Below are positions 1 through 7,444 of a DNA stretch of 19,013 bases, piece by piece. The notes beneath the pieces are model-generated. The model made no database searches and was not told where the DNA came from. It saw only the letters and a list, made by a program, of their open reading frames with translations. Location: assembly GCA_035762175.1 (NCBI GenBank), contig DASTPP010000399.1:1-19013 (forward strand). Direction: 5' to 3'. The position numbers and the translations under genes were made by a program. Every line of letters starts with the position of its first letter. The first letter of the stretch is position 1. Source of the DNA: DASTPP01 sp035762175 (lineage in GTDB: Bacteria; Myxococcota_A; Polyangia; Polyangiales; Polyangiaceae).

Positions 1-582
1 GTCGAGCACGAAGGTGAGGGTCATCGGGCGGCGCACCTCGCGCGGGGGCGCCTGCACGCCGATCTGCAGCTCGTACTCGCCGGCCGCGTTGACGCGCAGC
101 TGGGCGTCGACGCCGAGGGTGCCGGGGGCGACGTTGCCGTAATTGACGTTATAATAGTTGAGGAACTCGTACGTGCGGAGCACGTGCGAGGGCGGCACGC
201 CTCGCTGCTGCCGGATCATGCGGCGGGCGATGACGGGCGAGGCCATCGAGTTCGAGTCGTCGGCCGACAAGAAGAGCTCGAGCGGCTTGGTCGAATCGAG
301 CGAGGCGCAGGCGGGCGCCTCGGTCGGGGTCGACCCGTCGGTGCCGTTGACCGGCGGCCTCTCGGCGCCTTCGCCCCCGCCCGGGGCGTACGGCGCGCCC
401 GGCGAGGACGGCCTGTCGCCGGGCGCGCCGTACGAGTCGTCGTCACCGGCGGCCGACCTGTTCGCCCCCTCGAGCGCGGGGGTACTACTACAGTGCAACC
501 CCAGGAAGGCCAGCGAAGTCAGCGAGGCGAACACGAGCCCGCGCAAAGGGCGGGGGGAGAGCTTGGCTCGATTTGGTTTCAT
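1..582 (-). CDS. VWA-domain lipoprotein, N-terminal part (cut by window edge)
   Basis: 194 codons are visible and the frame runs off the left edge without a stop. The protein starts MKPNRAKL, has a hydrophobic export signal to about residue 29, and a Cys at 31 (GLHC); His at -1 makes this an imperfect lipobox. A low-complexity Gly/Pro/Ser linker (about 40-90) follows. Then LFLSADDSNSMASP (103-116) and TYEFLNYYNVNY (137-148), and the last residues MTLTFVLD (187-194) are the first strand of a von Willebrand A domain, just before an expected DTSGSM metal site outside the window. This arrangement matches secreted VWA proteins of the YfbK-like type known in myxobacteria, thought to bind protein partners at the cell surface. 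The start is fixed by an AGGAGG 4 nt upstream. The family call rests on the strand and the pre-domain, not on a visible MIDAS motif. Confidence 0.82.
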   Translation of the reverse strand, partial: MKPNRAKLSPRPLRGLVFASLTSLAFLGLHCSSTPALEGANRSAAGDDDSYGAPGDRPSSPGAPYAPGGGEGAERPPVNGTDGSTPTEAPACASLDSTKPLELFLSADDSNSMASPVIARRMIRQQRGVPPSHVLRTYEFLNYYNVNYGNVAPGTLGVDAQLRVNAAGEYELQIGVQAPPREVRRPMTLTFVLD

Positions 583-586
583 GATA

Positions 587-592
587 CCTCCT
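587..592 (-). promoter_or_regulatory. Strong Shine-Dalgarno of the VWA lipoprotein gene
   Basis: On the minus strand AGGAGG lies 4 nt before the ATG at 582 (AGGAGGTATCATG). It is one of the few consensus ribosome sites in the window and decides the start of the VWA gene. Confidence 0.75.
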
Positions 593-819
593 GTACCTCA
601 CAAGGTGCGAGCTTCTCGCTTCGGGCATCACCGCAAGCTGCGCGCCAGAGGGTTAGTATGCCCGGTCGCGCGCAGTTTGATCAGCCGGGGCAGGGCATCG
701 GTGTCCGGGGTCGCGGCAATCTTGTCGCTCGGCCCCCTGACGCGACGCGTGGTCGAGGCCCCGCTACAGCCGCCGGCTGGCCTTGGGCCAGCTCGGCGCG
801 CCGCTTACTCTGGGACACT

Positions 820-980
820 CTCGGCGCCCTCGGCGCCCTTGGCGCCCTCAGCGCGCTCGACGCTCTCAGGGCGCCGAGCCCAACGCCCCTGGCGAAGCCG
901 TTGTTCAGGCTCGACCGGGGGTTGTGCTCGGCACTCTTAGCGCCTTCGGCGTTCTTGGCGCCCCCGGCGCTCTCGCCGCG
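820..980. repeat. Two clusters of degenerate 9-nt tandem repeat
   Basis: 820-873 holds six consecutive units of the form CTCGGCGCC (the first two identical, then CTTGGCGCC, CTCAGCGCG, CTCGACGCT, CTCAGGGCG). 927-980 holds six more degenerate units (CTCGGCACT, CTTAGCGCC, TTCGGCGTT, CTTGGCGCC, CCCGGCGCT, CTCGCCGCG). A 53-nt stretch without clear repeats separates them. The core GGCGCC is self-complementary. The period of nine keeps all frames open and creates spurious ORFs. No function can be assigned. Confidence 0.7.
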
Positions 981-1222
981 TATGCTCAAAGCGGGGGTCG
1001 CGCGCCGTCGCCAAGGGCCGACGGCGGCGGCTTGGGGCGACGTCAACGGTGCGGCGGCGGGCCATGTCACCCCCCGTTAACAAGGGCCGGCCGCGGCGGG
1101 GGTACGGGGGCCCGGGGCGGCCGGGGCGCGCGGGAGGTTTCGCGCGAACGCGGGCGGACGCGCGCGGCCGGCGGGGCGGCGGCGCGGGCGGTACGCGCGT
1201 TGCGAGGGGGCGGGCGAGGCTC

Positions 1223-2311
1223 ATGCGTACGACGTCCTTGCTTCGTGGTTTGTTCATTCTCCTTTTCTTGTTCTCGTCGGCGCCCGCGTGCGTATCGACA
1301 AAGACGGTGCCCGAGAACGAGCTGCGGTGGCCCGGGCGCCGGCGCGACATGGCGGTGCGTGGGTTCGGCCGCGATTCGGTGCGGCTCGGGCCCTCGAGCA
1401 GCGTGCGCTTTCTGCGCGCCGACGGGCTCTACACGCCCTGGGTGTCGGCGAGCTCGCTCTGGACGAACCACCAGGGCGTGTTCCTGCGCCGCCGCGGGCC
1501 CGACGGCACGCCCGGCGCCACGCTCGAGGGCCTCGCGTGGGGCAACATTCGCCAGGCCGAGCTGAAGAACTTCGAGGGCGGCCAGTCGGTGCTGGCGACG
1601 GTGGGGTCGGTGGCGATCGTCACGCTCTTCGTGGCGGCCGTCGCGGCCGACGTGAAGGACGCGAGCGACTGCGCCAAGGGCTCGTCGGGCTGCCACGGCG
1701 GGTCGCACACGGCGACGGCCGCGCAGGTCGCGTCCGTCGGCGCCCACGCCGCGTCGGCGGTCGACGCGGCCAACGATCGGGGCACCCCCGGCGCGCCGAG
1801 CGATCGCTACTTCAGCCTTCCGGACGCCGAGCGCCCCAGCGCCGAGGGCGCGCGCCCGCTCTTCACCGACGCGGCCCGGCGGAAGGCGGTGATCAAGGGC
1901 CTCGTGGCGCTCGAGACGACCGTCACGCCGGACGCGAAGGGCGAGCCGCGCCCGCAGCCCGGCGCCTTCGCGGGCGCGCGCTTCGGCAACTTCGTCGACG
2001 CGGGCGTGGGGGTGCGCACCCTGTCGCGCGGCGACCAGGCGCCGGCGCAGCGGGTCGTCGCGGGGCGCGTCGGCCTGCACGGCGAGTTCGGCGCGCGGCG
2101 GCACTTCGCGCTGCCGGTCTCGGTCGACGTCGGCGCGGGCGAGGGCGTCACGACCTACGTTCGCGTCAACTGGGGCGCGCGGGTTCGAATCTTCGACGAA
2201 TTGACGATCGGCCTGCACCCGGCGAGCCCCACCTTCGTCGAACGCGAAACGGGGGGCGGCCGCTCAGGCTGGACCGTAAGCTCGGGCGCCGAGCTCTCGT
2301 GGGGGTTCTAG
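1223..2311 (+). CDS. Large lipoprotein of unknown function with beta-rich C-terminus
   Basis: 362 residues. The frame is open further upstream, but the ATG at 1223 is chosen because it places MRTTSLLRG and a hydrophobic stretch directly before a lipobox (SAPAC, Cys23). The mature protein has an N-terminal part rich in Arg, Trp and Tyr (about 30-118), a single strongly hydrophobic segment (about 122-143, VLATVGSVAIVTLFVAAVAA), then a flexible Gly/Ala/His region with a Cys pair (150, 157). From about residue 220 it alternates polar and hydrophobic residues and ends in an aromatic (ELSWGF), as outer-membrane beta-strand proteins do. An outer-membrane or periplasmic location is inferred. I do not recognise the family. 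It ends 82 nt before the receiver/DUF4388 gene on the same strand, so co-transcription is possible. Confidence 0.75.
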   Translation: MRTTSLLRGLFILLFLFSSAPACVSTKTVPENELRWPGRRRDMAVRGFGRDSVRLGPSSSVRFLRADGLYTPWVSASSLWTNHQGVFLRRRGPDGTPGATLEGLAWGNIRQAELKNFEGGQSVLATVGSVAIVTLFVAAVAADVKDASDCAKGSSGCHGGSHTATAAQVASVGAHAASAVDAANDRGTPGAPSDRYFSLPDAERPSAEGARPLFTDAARRKAVIKGLVALETTVTPDAKGEPRPQPGAFAGARFGNFVDAGVGVRTLSRGDQAPAQRVVAGRVGLHGEFGARRHFALPVSVDVGAGEGVTTYVRVNWGARVRIFDELTIGLHPASPTFVERETGGGRSGWTVSSGAELSWGF

Positions 2312-2393
2312 CAAGGGCGGGCGCGGGGGGCGAGGGCGCTCGACTCTCCCCCGGTGGGCGAAACCGAGGGGGGGCCGGGCGCATCGTACGCGC

Positions 2394-3671
2394 GTGTTCG
2401 ACGTCCTCTTGCACGGCGCGTCCGAGGGGTCCGTCCGCTCGCGCATCACGCGCGCCCTCGAGCGTACGCGCTTTCGCATCTTGCCGCTGCGCGACCCGCC
2501 CCCGGGCGCGATGCAGGCCCTACGCGTCGACGTCGCCGTCGACTGCCCCGACAACCCGCCGGCGGCCGCGCGCGGGGCGGCGACGCTCAACGCCGAACTC
2601 GAGGGCCCGCCCCCGGTCGTATCGGTGGCGGCCGACGAGTCGGCGACGGCGGCGCGGGCGGGGGGCGCGAGCGAGGTGTTGCCGCCCGAGGTCGACGAGG
2701 TTACACTCTCGTCCCACATCGTCCGCCTTGCCGCCGACCGGGGCCGGCAGCGGCGCCGGCTCGTCCTGCAAGGCTCGCTCGACGATCTCGGCCTCGACGC
2801 CCTGTTCGACGCCATCGCCCGGCGCGGCAACGAGGCGCGCGTCGTCCTGCGCAACCGCGAGCACCAGGCCACCGTGTTGACCGACGGGCGCCGCGTCCTT
2901 TACCTGCGCGTCGACGGCGAGGTGGGCAACGAGCGGGCCCTCGATCGGGTGCGCGGTTGGGTCGACGTGCACTTCGAGCTCTGGGTGCGGCCGGGCCCGG
3001 GCACGGCGGCGGCCCCCGACGTCACGCTCTACGAGCTCGCCAACCCGCAGCGGCCGCGCCCGCCGGCGCCCTCGCTTTCACCCGGCTCGGCGCCCTCGGT
3101 CGCGCCGGCGTCGGCGCCCTCGGTCGCGCCGGCGTCGGCGCCCTCGGTCGCGCCGGCGTCGGCGCCCTCGCTCCCGCCGGCGCCCTCGGCCCCGCCCGCG
3201 TCGGCGTCCTCGGCGCCGCCGTCCTCGCGTTCGCCTTCGCCGCGCGGGCCCTCGCCGGCGCCGCCGGCGCCCTCGGCCGAGGCGTCGTCGGGCGCGCAGG
3301 CGGCCGAGGTCGCCCTCGCCTGCGCCGTGATGAACGCCGCCACCGCCTTCGCGCTCGCGTCGTTGCCCCCGGCCCGCGTCGCCTCGGCCCTCGCGGGCTC
3401 GCTCGGCGAGGCCTCGGTGCGCCACCCGGGCCTGGCCGGCTTCGTGATCTCGCGCGAGGGGCGGGTGACGGTCGGCTCGATCACGCGGGCGGCCGGGGGC
3501 CTGCCCGACGGGCTCTCGCTGTGGCTGCGCCTCTTTTTGTCCGACTGCGAGCGCGCCGCGCCCGGCCGCTTCGCCCCGGTCTCGCTCGACGACATCCTCG
3601 GTGGGTTGCTCAACATGGTACGACACGCTGGCTGGCACGAAGCACTGCGCGCGGGCCGGAGGCCCTTATGA
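2394..3671 (+). CDS. Degenerate receiver plus DUF4388 signalling protein
   Basis: 425 residues from a GTG start; the ribosome site is weak. Residues 1-117 have the alternating pattern of a response-regulator receiver (strands FDVLLHG, FRILPL, VDVAVDC, PVVSVAA, SEVLPP), but the usual acidic pair after strand 1 is missing, so phosphorylation is doubtful. Residues about 122-200 (LVLQGSLDDLGLDALFDAI, then DGRRVLYLRVDGEVGNERAL) match the DUF4388/PATAN pattern common in deltaproteobacterial signalling proteins. A Pro/Ala/Ser linker (218-300) contains an 8-residue repeat. The C-terminal part (301-425) is helical, then strand-like (GLAGFVISREGRVTVGSI); a roadblock-like fold is conceivable but unproven. 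Its stop overlaps the start of the PYP-like gene (ATGA), which implies translational coupling and a shared task. Cytoplasmic: no signal peptide. Confidence 0.8.
   Translation: MFDVLLHGASEGSVRSRITRALERTRFRILPLRDPPPGAMQALRVDVAVDCPDNPPAAARGAATLNAELEGPPPVVSVAADESATAARAGGASEVLPPEVDEVTLSSHIVRLAADRGRQRRRLVLQGSLDDLGLDALFDAIARRGNEARVVLRNREHQATVLTDGRRVLYLRVDGEVGNERALDRVRGWVDVHFELWVRPGPGTAAAPDVTLYELANPQRPRPPAPSLSPGSAPSVAPASAPSVAPASAPSVAPASAPSLPPAPSAPPASASSAPPSSRSPSPRGPSPAPPAPSAEASSGAQAAEVALACAVMNAATAFALASLPPARVASALAGSLGEASVRHPGLAGFVISREGRVTVGSITRAAGGLPDGLSLWLRLFLSDCERAAPGRFAPVSLDDILGGLLNMVRHAGWHEALRAGRRPL
3087..3182 (+). repeat. 24-nt tandem repeat inside the DUF4388 gene linker
   Basis: Three identical 24-nt units start at 3087, 3111 and 3135, and a fourth with several changes starts at 3159. 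They encode the octapeptide SAPSVAPA. The in-frame period and identical DNA imply recent expansion; the linker length probably varies between strains. Confidence 0.85.
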
Positions 3672-4723
3672 CGGCGACCAAGCGAACCTCCTCGCCCCCG
3701 CCCTCCGCCCCGGCCCCGGCCCGGCCGCCCGTCAAGACGCCGCCGGCGCCCTTCGTCGAGACGCTGCTGCGGCTCGGCCGGGCCGAGGTCGACGACCTGC
3801 CCTACGGGCTGGTGCTGCTCGACGCGAACGGCACCATCTTGCTCTATAACCGCTACGAGGCGGCCATGGCGCGCCGGCCGCCCGAGGCGGTGCTGGGCAA
3901 GAATTGGTTTCACGAGGTCGCGCCCTGCACCCGCGTGAACGCATTCTACGGGCGCTTTCGCGACTTTCTGGCCGGGGGCGAGCCGTCGGTCGCGTTCTGG
4001 TTCTGGTTCCACTTTTTGCACGGCTCGCAGCTCGTCGACGTCGTCTTCTTGCGCTCGCCCGAGCCGGGGCAGGTGCTGCTCACCGTCACGCGGCGCATCG
4101 CCGCCCTGCCCGACCGGGCCGACCGCGCCATGCCCGCCGCGCTCGACGACGAGACGGGCGCGCTGCGCACGCCCTACGGCGCCGCCGTGGCCCTGCCCCC
4201 CGACCTGCTCGAGGTCGGCCTCGAGGCGCTCGCCGCGCCCCTGCGGCGGCGCGTCGGCGAAGAGCTGGGGCGGCGCCTCGCGGCGGCGGCGCACGATCTC
4301 GCCCAGCGCGAGCACGGCCGCCCGCTGCGCTCGCTCGAGACGCTGCTCGCCGTCGGCCTCATCGACCGCACCTTCGCGGGCGCCGGCCTCGGCCGCGTCG
4401 CCCTCGACGCCACGCTCGCCCCCAAGAGCCTGGGCCTCGTCGTGCGCCCGCCCGTGCCCGTCGGGCGCTCGCTCGGCGAGTTCTACGAAGGCGCGCTCGG
4501 GCGCCTCGCGAGCTTCCTCGCCGGCCGCCCCCTCGTCGCCAACTGGCTCGACCACGAGGCCCCCGAGCGAACGCCCTGGCGCTACGAGCTCGCGCCCTCG
4601 CCGAAGCCCGAGCTCTCGACCCGCCTCGAAGAAGACGAGCTCGCGACCGACACCCCGCCGGGGGCCGACTCGGCCTTCGCCCTCTTCGCCGCGCTCGCCG
4701 AGGCTCAGAAGCCGCAGCGCTGA
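3668..4723 (+). CDS. PYP-like PAS sensor with V4R-like C-terminal domain
   Basis: 351 residues; the ATG at 3668 overlaps the stop of the upstream gene. After a Pro-rich leader (1-28), residues about 43-143 form a PAS domain that aligns without gaps (offset 18) to Halorhodospira halophila photoactive yellow protein over residues 42-70. Tyr42 corresponds to Tyr60, Glu46 to Glu64, Arg52 to Arg70 and the chromophore-binding Cys69 to Cys87, inside GKNWFHEVAPCT (PYP has GKNFFKDVAPCT). Thr50 is replaced by Ala68. In PYP, p-coumarate is thioester-linked to Cys69 and its phenolate contacts Tyr42 and Glu46. Residues about 175-308 (KSLGLVV, then GEFYEGALGRLASFLAGRP) resemble a V4R small-molecule-binding domain in pattern; this is weaker. 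No kinase or DNA-binding output is present, so it probably signals to the coupled DUF4388 protein. Light sensing is inferred; no coumarate-supply gene lies in the window. Confidence 0.85.
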   Translation: MTATKRTSSPPPSAPAPARPPVKTPPAPFVETLLRLGRAEVDDLPYGLVLLDANGTILLYNRYEAAMARRPPEAVLGKNWFHEVAPCTRVNAFYGRFRDFLAGGEPSVAFWFWFHFLHGSQLVDVVFLRSPEPGQVLLTVTRRIAALPDRADRAMPAALDDETGALRTPYGAAVALPPDLLEVGLEALAAPLRRRVGEELGRRLAAAAHDLAQREHGRPLRSLETLLAVGLIDRTFAGAGLGRVALDATLAPKSLGLVVRPPVPVGRSLGEFYEGALGRLASFLAGRPLVANWLDHEAPERTPWRYELAPSPKPELSTRLEEDELATDTPPGADSAFALFAALAEAQKPQR

Positions 4724-4839
4724 AGGGCCGACTCGAGCGCGTCGCCCGCGGCGGCCCGCCGGCCCACCTGCACCAGGCGGCGGGTGCGATCGTGGTGCGT
4801 GAGGGGGTCGAGCTCGGCGACGAGGGCGTCTTTGGACAT
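4705..4839 (-). CDS. Small 44-residue ORF, possible remnant of a HEAT-repeat-like protein
   Basis: The peptide begins MSKDALVAELDPLTHHDRTR and ends SALQRCGF. The sequence looks protein-like, unlike the Arg/Ala shadows around it. It recalls the N-terminus of HEAT-repeat-like proteins of myxobacteria, but it stops after 44 residues, so it may be a truncated relic. It converges on and overlaps the last 19 nt of the PYP-like gene. It starts 33 nt after a TGA in its own frame and lies just beyond the monooxygenase C-terminus. No Shine-Dalgarno is visible. The family suggestion is from memory of sequence flavour only. Confidence 0.35.
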   Translation of the reverse strand: MSKDALVAELDPLTHHDRTRRLVQVGRRAAAGDALESALQRCGF

Positions 4840-4872
4840 CGGGCTCGAAGGTACAACGCCGCCCGCGCCCGA

Positions 4873-6586
4873 TCACGCCCGTCGGGCGCGGCCCGGCGGG
4901 TAAGGCGAAGATGCCCTTCAGGTAGTCGCGCAGCGCGTCGGCGTCGGCGGGCTGCGAGCGGAAGGCGACGTAGCCGTCGGGGCGGAGCAGGTACAAACAC
5001 TCGGACCGGGCGCCGTAGCGGCGGTGCGCCCGGCCCTCGGCGTCGAGCACGACCGAGCCCTTCCAGGGGAGGGCCTCGCGCGCGGCGGCGTGGGGCGTGA
5101 GCACATGCACGTCGACGTGGCGCGCCCGGGCGCCTTGCACCTCGGCGGCGAGGCGCGAGAGGTGCTCGTAGCCCTCGGCGGTGGCGGCCGCGCCGTCGAA
5201 GAGCAAGAGCGCGTGGCGCGGGCTGCGGACGCGGTCGAAGAGGTAGTCGTCGTCGGCGAGCGCGACGTCGGGGGCGCGCTCGCCGGGGCGGGGGCCCTCG
5301 CCGAAGGCGGCCCAGTCGAGCAAGGTCGGCGCCTCGGCCGCGCCGCCGGCGAGGCGGGCGCCGAGGGGCGTCGGGCGGTGCTGCGCCACGATGGGGCTGT
5401 CTTCGTAGGCGATGCCGAGCATCGAGACGGCCTCGCCGAGCCGCTCGCGCACCGGCTCGAGCCGGGTCACGAACGAGAGCAGCTGGTCGCGCAGGCCCGT
5501 CGCGATCGGGTGCCGCAGCCGGATCGCCCGGAACCCGTGGCGCGTGCCGAAGTCGGTCATCTGCAGCGTGGCGCGCGCGACGGGGCGCCGCTCGGCGTCG
5601 TACGAGTCGAGCACCCGCGGCGCGGCCTCGCCCCGGACGGCGAGCGCGAGCTTCCAGCCGAGGTTGAAGGCGTCTTGCACGCCGGTGTTCATGCCCTGCC
5701 CGCCGAGCGGGCTGTGGATGTGCGCGGCGTCGCCGGCGAGCAGCACGCGGCCCTCGCGGTAGCGGTCGACCAGGCGGCGGTGGATGCGGAAGGCGACCAT
5801 CCAGGCCGGGTCGCTCGCGACGGCGCCCGCCGGGCCCCGCGCGTCGAGCAGCGCCTGGAACTGCTCGAGCGCCGGCTCGCCCTCGGGCACCGACGAGACG
5901 ACGGCGATGAGGCGGTAGCGCCCGTCTTGAAAGAGGGGGAAGGCGGCGAGCGGCCCCTCGGGCGAGAGGAAGGCGTGCACCTCGTCGGGGTCGAGCTCGA
6001 GCGGCCAGCGGATGCGCACGTCGGCCTGCAGCACCCGCTCTTCGTAGGGGCTGCCCTCGAAGGGGATGCCGAGCGCGTGGCGCACGGTGCTGTGGGCGCC
6101 GTCGCAGCCCACCAGGTACGCGGCGCGCACGGCCTCGCGGCCGCCGCCCGGCGTCTCGAGCGCGGCCGTCACGCCCTCGGGGTCTTGCTCGAGGCCCGTC
6201 AGGCGCACCGGCCGCTCGACGCGGGCGCCGTGGGCGCTCTCGAGGTAGGCGGCGAGCGCGAGCTCGACGTCGCGCTGCGAGACGCCGAAGACGAAGGGGT
6301 GGCGCGAGTCGAGCGCGTCGAGGCTCAGGCGCGCGACGCGCTTGCCGCCGGCATGCACGTTGAAGCCGTGCAGGCGCCGGCAGAGCGGCAGCAGGCCCGG
6401 GGCCACGCCCATGGCGTCGAAGGCCTCCATCGTGCGGGCGTGCAGGGCCGCCGCCTTCGACCAGGGCGGCGGCTCGGTGAGCTGGTCGAGGAGGCGCGCG
6501 TCGATGCCCCGCCTGCGCAGTTCGATCGCGAGCGTCAGCCCCGTGGGGCCCGCCCCGACCACGAGCACGTCACACCGGCTGTCCAT
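4873..6586 (-). CDS. Class A FAD-dependent aromatic monooxygenase (PheA/TfdB/rifampicin-monooxygenase type), end uncertain
   Basis: Starts MDSRCDVLVVGAGPTG: the GxGxxG of the FAD Rossmann fold is at residues 11-16. The DG motif (LVGCDGAHSTVR) is at about 158-169, and the second FAD motif GDAAHIHSPLGGQGMNTG is at 285-302. Residues about 400-560 form the thioredoxin-like C-terminal domain of phenol-hydroxylase relatives, ending near ALRDYLKGIF (551-560). Such enzymes hydroxylate aromatic or polyketide substrates with NAD(P)H and oxygen; the substrate is unknown. The strict frame has no stop here: it stays open to 3029, antisense to two genes, giving 1185 residues. A TGA lies at 4873-4875, one base out of frame, right after the domain end. 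I set the end there and suspect a small frameshift (real or sequencing error) between about 4877 and 4898. It starts 61 nt downstream of a small lipoprotein gene on the same strand. Confidence 0.8.
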
Positions 6587-6647
6587 GGCCCGCCATGGTC
6601 ACATGGAGCGCCCCGGCGCGTCCACGCCGCCCCGCGCGCCCGCCGCG

Positions 6648-7094
6648 CTACTTCTTGCCGGCCGACTTGCCCGCGCCGCCCTTGTCGGTGTCGGCGCCGG
6701 GCTTGTTGGCGGCCTTGGCCTCTTCGGAATGGCCCTTGTCTTTGGCGCCCTTGGCCTTCTTGCCCTTGCCCTTCTTGGTGTGGCCGGGCGCGTCTTCGGA
6801 ATTGCCGGGGCCGTCGGCGTGCTTGTCGTCGGCCCCGGCCGTCGAGCTCGACGTGCTCGACACGGGCGAGGGGCCCGGGCCCGAGATCGGGTTCACCGTC
6901 GCCGGGGCGGCGGCGTCGGTCGCCGTCGCGGGGGCCGCGGACTCGGCCACCTTCTCGCTCGGCGCCCCCGCGTCGGGCGCGGCCGGACTCGTGGGCGTCT
7001 GCGGCGCCTCGTTCGTCGTCGAGGACGAACAAGCGGGAACGAGCAGGCTGGCCCCGAGGATAGCGAGCAGGCGGATGGTCGCGTTCTTGTTCAT
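6648..7094 (-). CDS. Small lipoprotein with charged Lys/Gly-rich tail
   Basis: 148 residues starting MNKNATIRLLAILGASLL with a clear lipobox (LVPAC, Cys20). The ATG at 7094 is preferred over an earlier in-frame start at 7166 because it puts the signal peptide at the N-terminus. The mature part has no predicted fold: a Ser/Thr/Pro/Ala-rich stretch, then a strongly basic Lys/Gly/Ala segment (around KKGKGKKAKGAKDKG) and an acidic/polar end. It is probably a surface or periplasmic lipoprotein with a disordered tail, perhaps binding anionic polymers, which is speculation. It could be transcribed together with the monooxygenase 61 nt downstream. Confidence 0.75.
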   Translation of the reverse strand: MNKNATIRLLAILGASLLVPACSSSTTNEAPQTPTSPAAPDAGAPSEKVAESAAPATATDAAAPATVNPISGPGPSPVSSTSSSTAGADDKHADGPGNSEDAPGHTKKGKGKKAKGAKDKGHSEEAKAANKPGADTDKGGAGKSAGKK

Positions 7095-7444
7095 GGCTCG
7101 TAGCCTAGGCCGACGCGCAACGCGGTGGCAACGCCGAACGAGAGCGAAGCGGCGGGCGCAATTCAAAAATCAATAATCGCACACCGCCCGCGAGGCCCCC
7201 TCATCTCAAGGCGGCGGGTGTCCGCGGCGGCGCGCGGGCACGCGCCGCGCGCCCTCGCCCCCTTCGGGGCCGTGAAATTCCCGGCGAAATGCGAATGAAG
7301 GGGCCGGCTCGTTCTTTCGAATAGCAAGGGCGGGGCTCGAGAACGTCGTCCCCCGCCCGGCGTCGCCGCGGGGCGCCCCGCGGCGGCGGTGTGCGCCGGG
7401 GTGCGTGGCCGTCGGGGCGCGACGGCACGCCCCGCGCGCGCCCC
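7095..7444. other. Intergenic region between small lipoprotein and esterase genes
   Basis: 350 bp with no supported gene. About 7160-7190 is unusually AT-rich for this window (CAATTCAAAAATCAATAATC), a likely promoter area for the small lipoprotein on the minus strand. I cannot fix -35/-10 hexamers. A GC hairpin at 7328-7358 is listed separately. Confidence 0.5.
7328..7358 (-). terminator. Possible transcription terminator hairpin
   Basis: GGGCGGGG (7328-7335) and CCCCGCCC (7351-7358) make a perfect 8-bp stem around a 15-nt loop. It lies about 90 nt beyond the stop of the esterase gene in that gene's direction. No T-tract follows, so a role in termination is only possible. Confidence 0.3.

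Larger units (their letters stand above)
583..1222. other. Divergent intergenic region of 640 bp
   Basis: This lies between the minus-strand VWA gene and the plus-strand lipoprotein gene, so it should hold two promoters; I cannot pick a convincing -35/-10 pair for either. I see no tRNA or protein family. The open frames here are low complexity and driven by composition. The notable content is two clusters of a 9-nt repeat, listed separately. Confidence 0.6.

Noticed and set aside
681..1070. 129-codon minus ORF in the first intergenic region
   Set aside because: Composed of the 9-nt repeat translation and Arg/Pro/Ala stretches; no start signal.
2180..2192. tRNA T-arm-like sequence GGGTTCGAATCTT
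   Set aside because: It lies within the 1223-2311 reading frame, and no acceptor stem, D arm or anticodon arm is found around it.
3029..4872. C-terminal extension of the monooxygenase frame (about 600 residues)
   Set aside because: It is antisense to two well-supported genes, is rich in Arg/Gly/Ala and repeats, and shows no domain; treated as readthrough after a likely frameshift.
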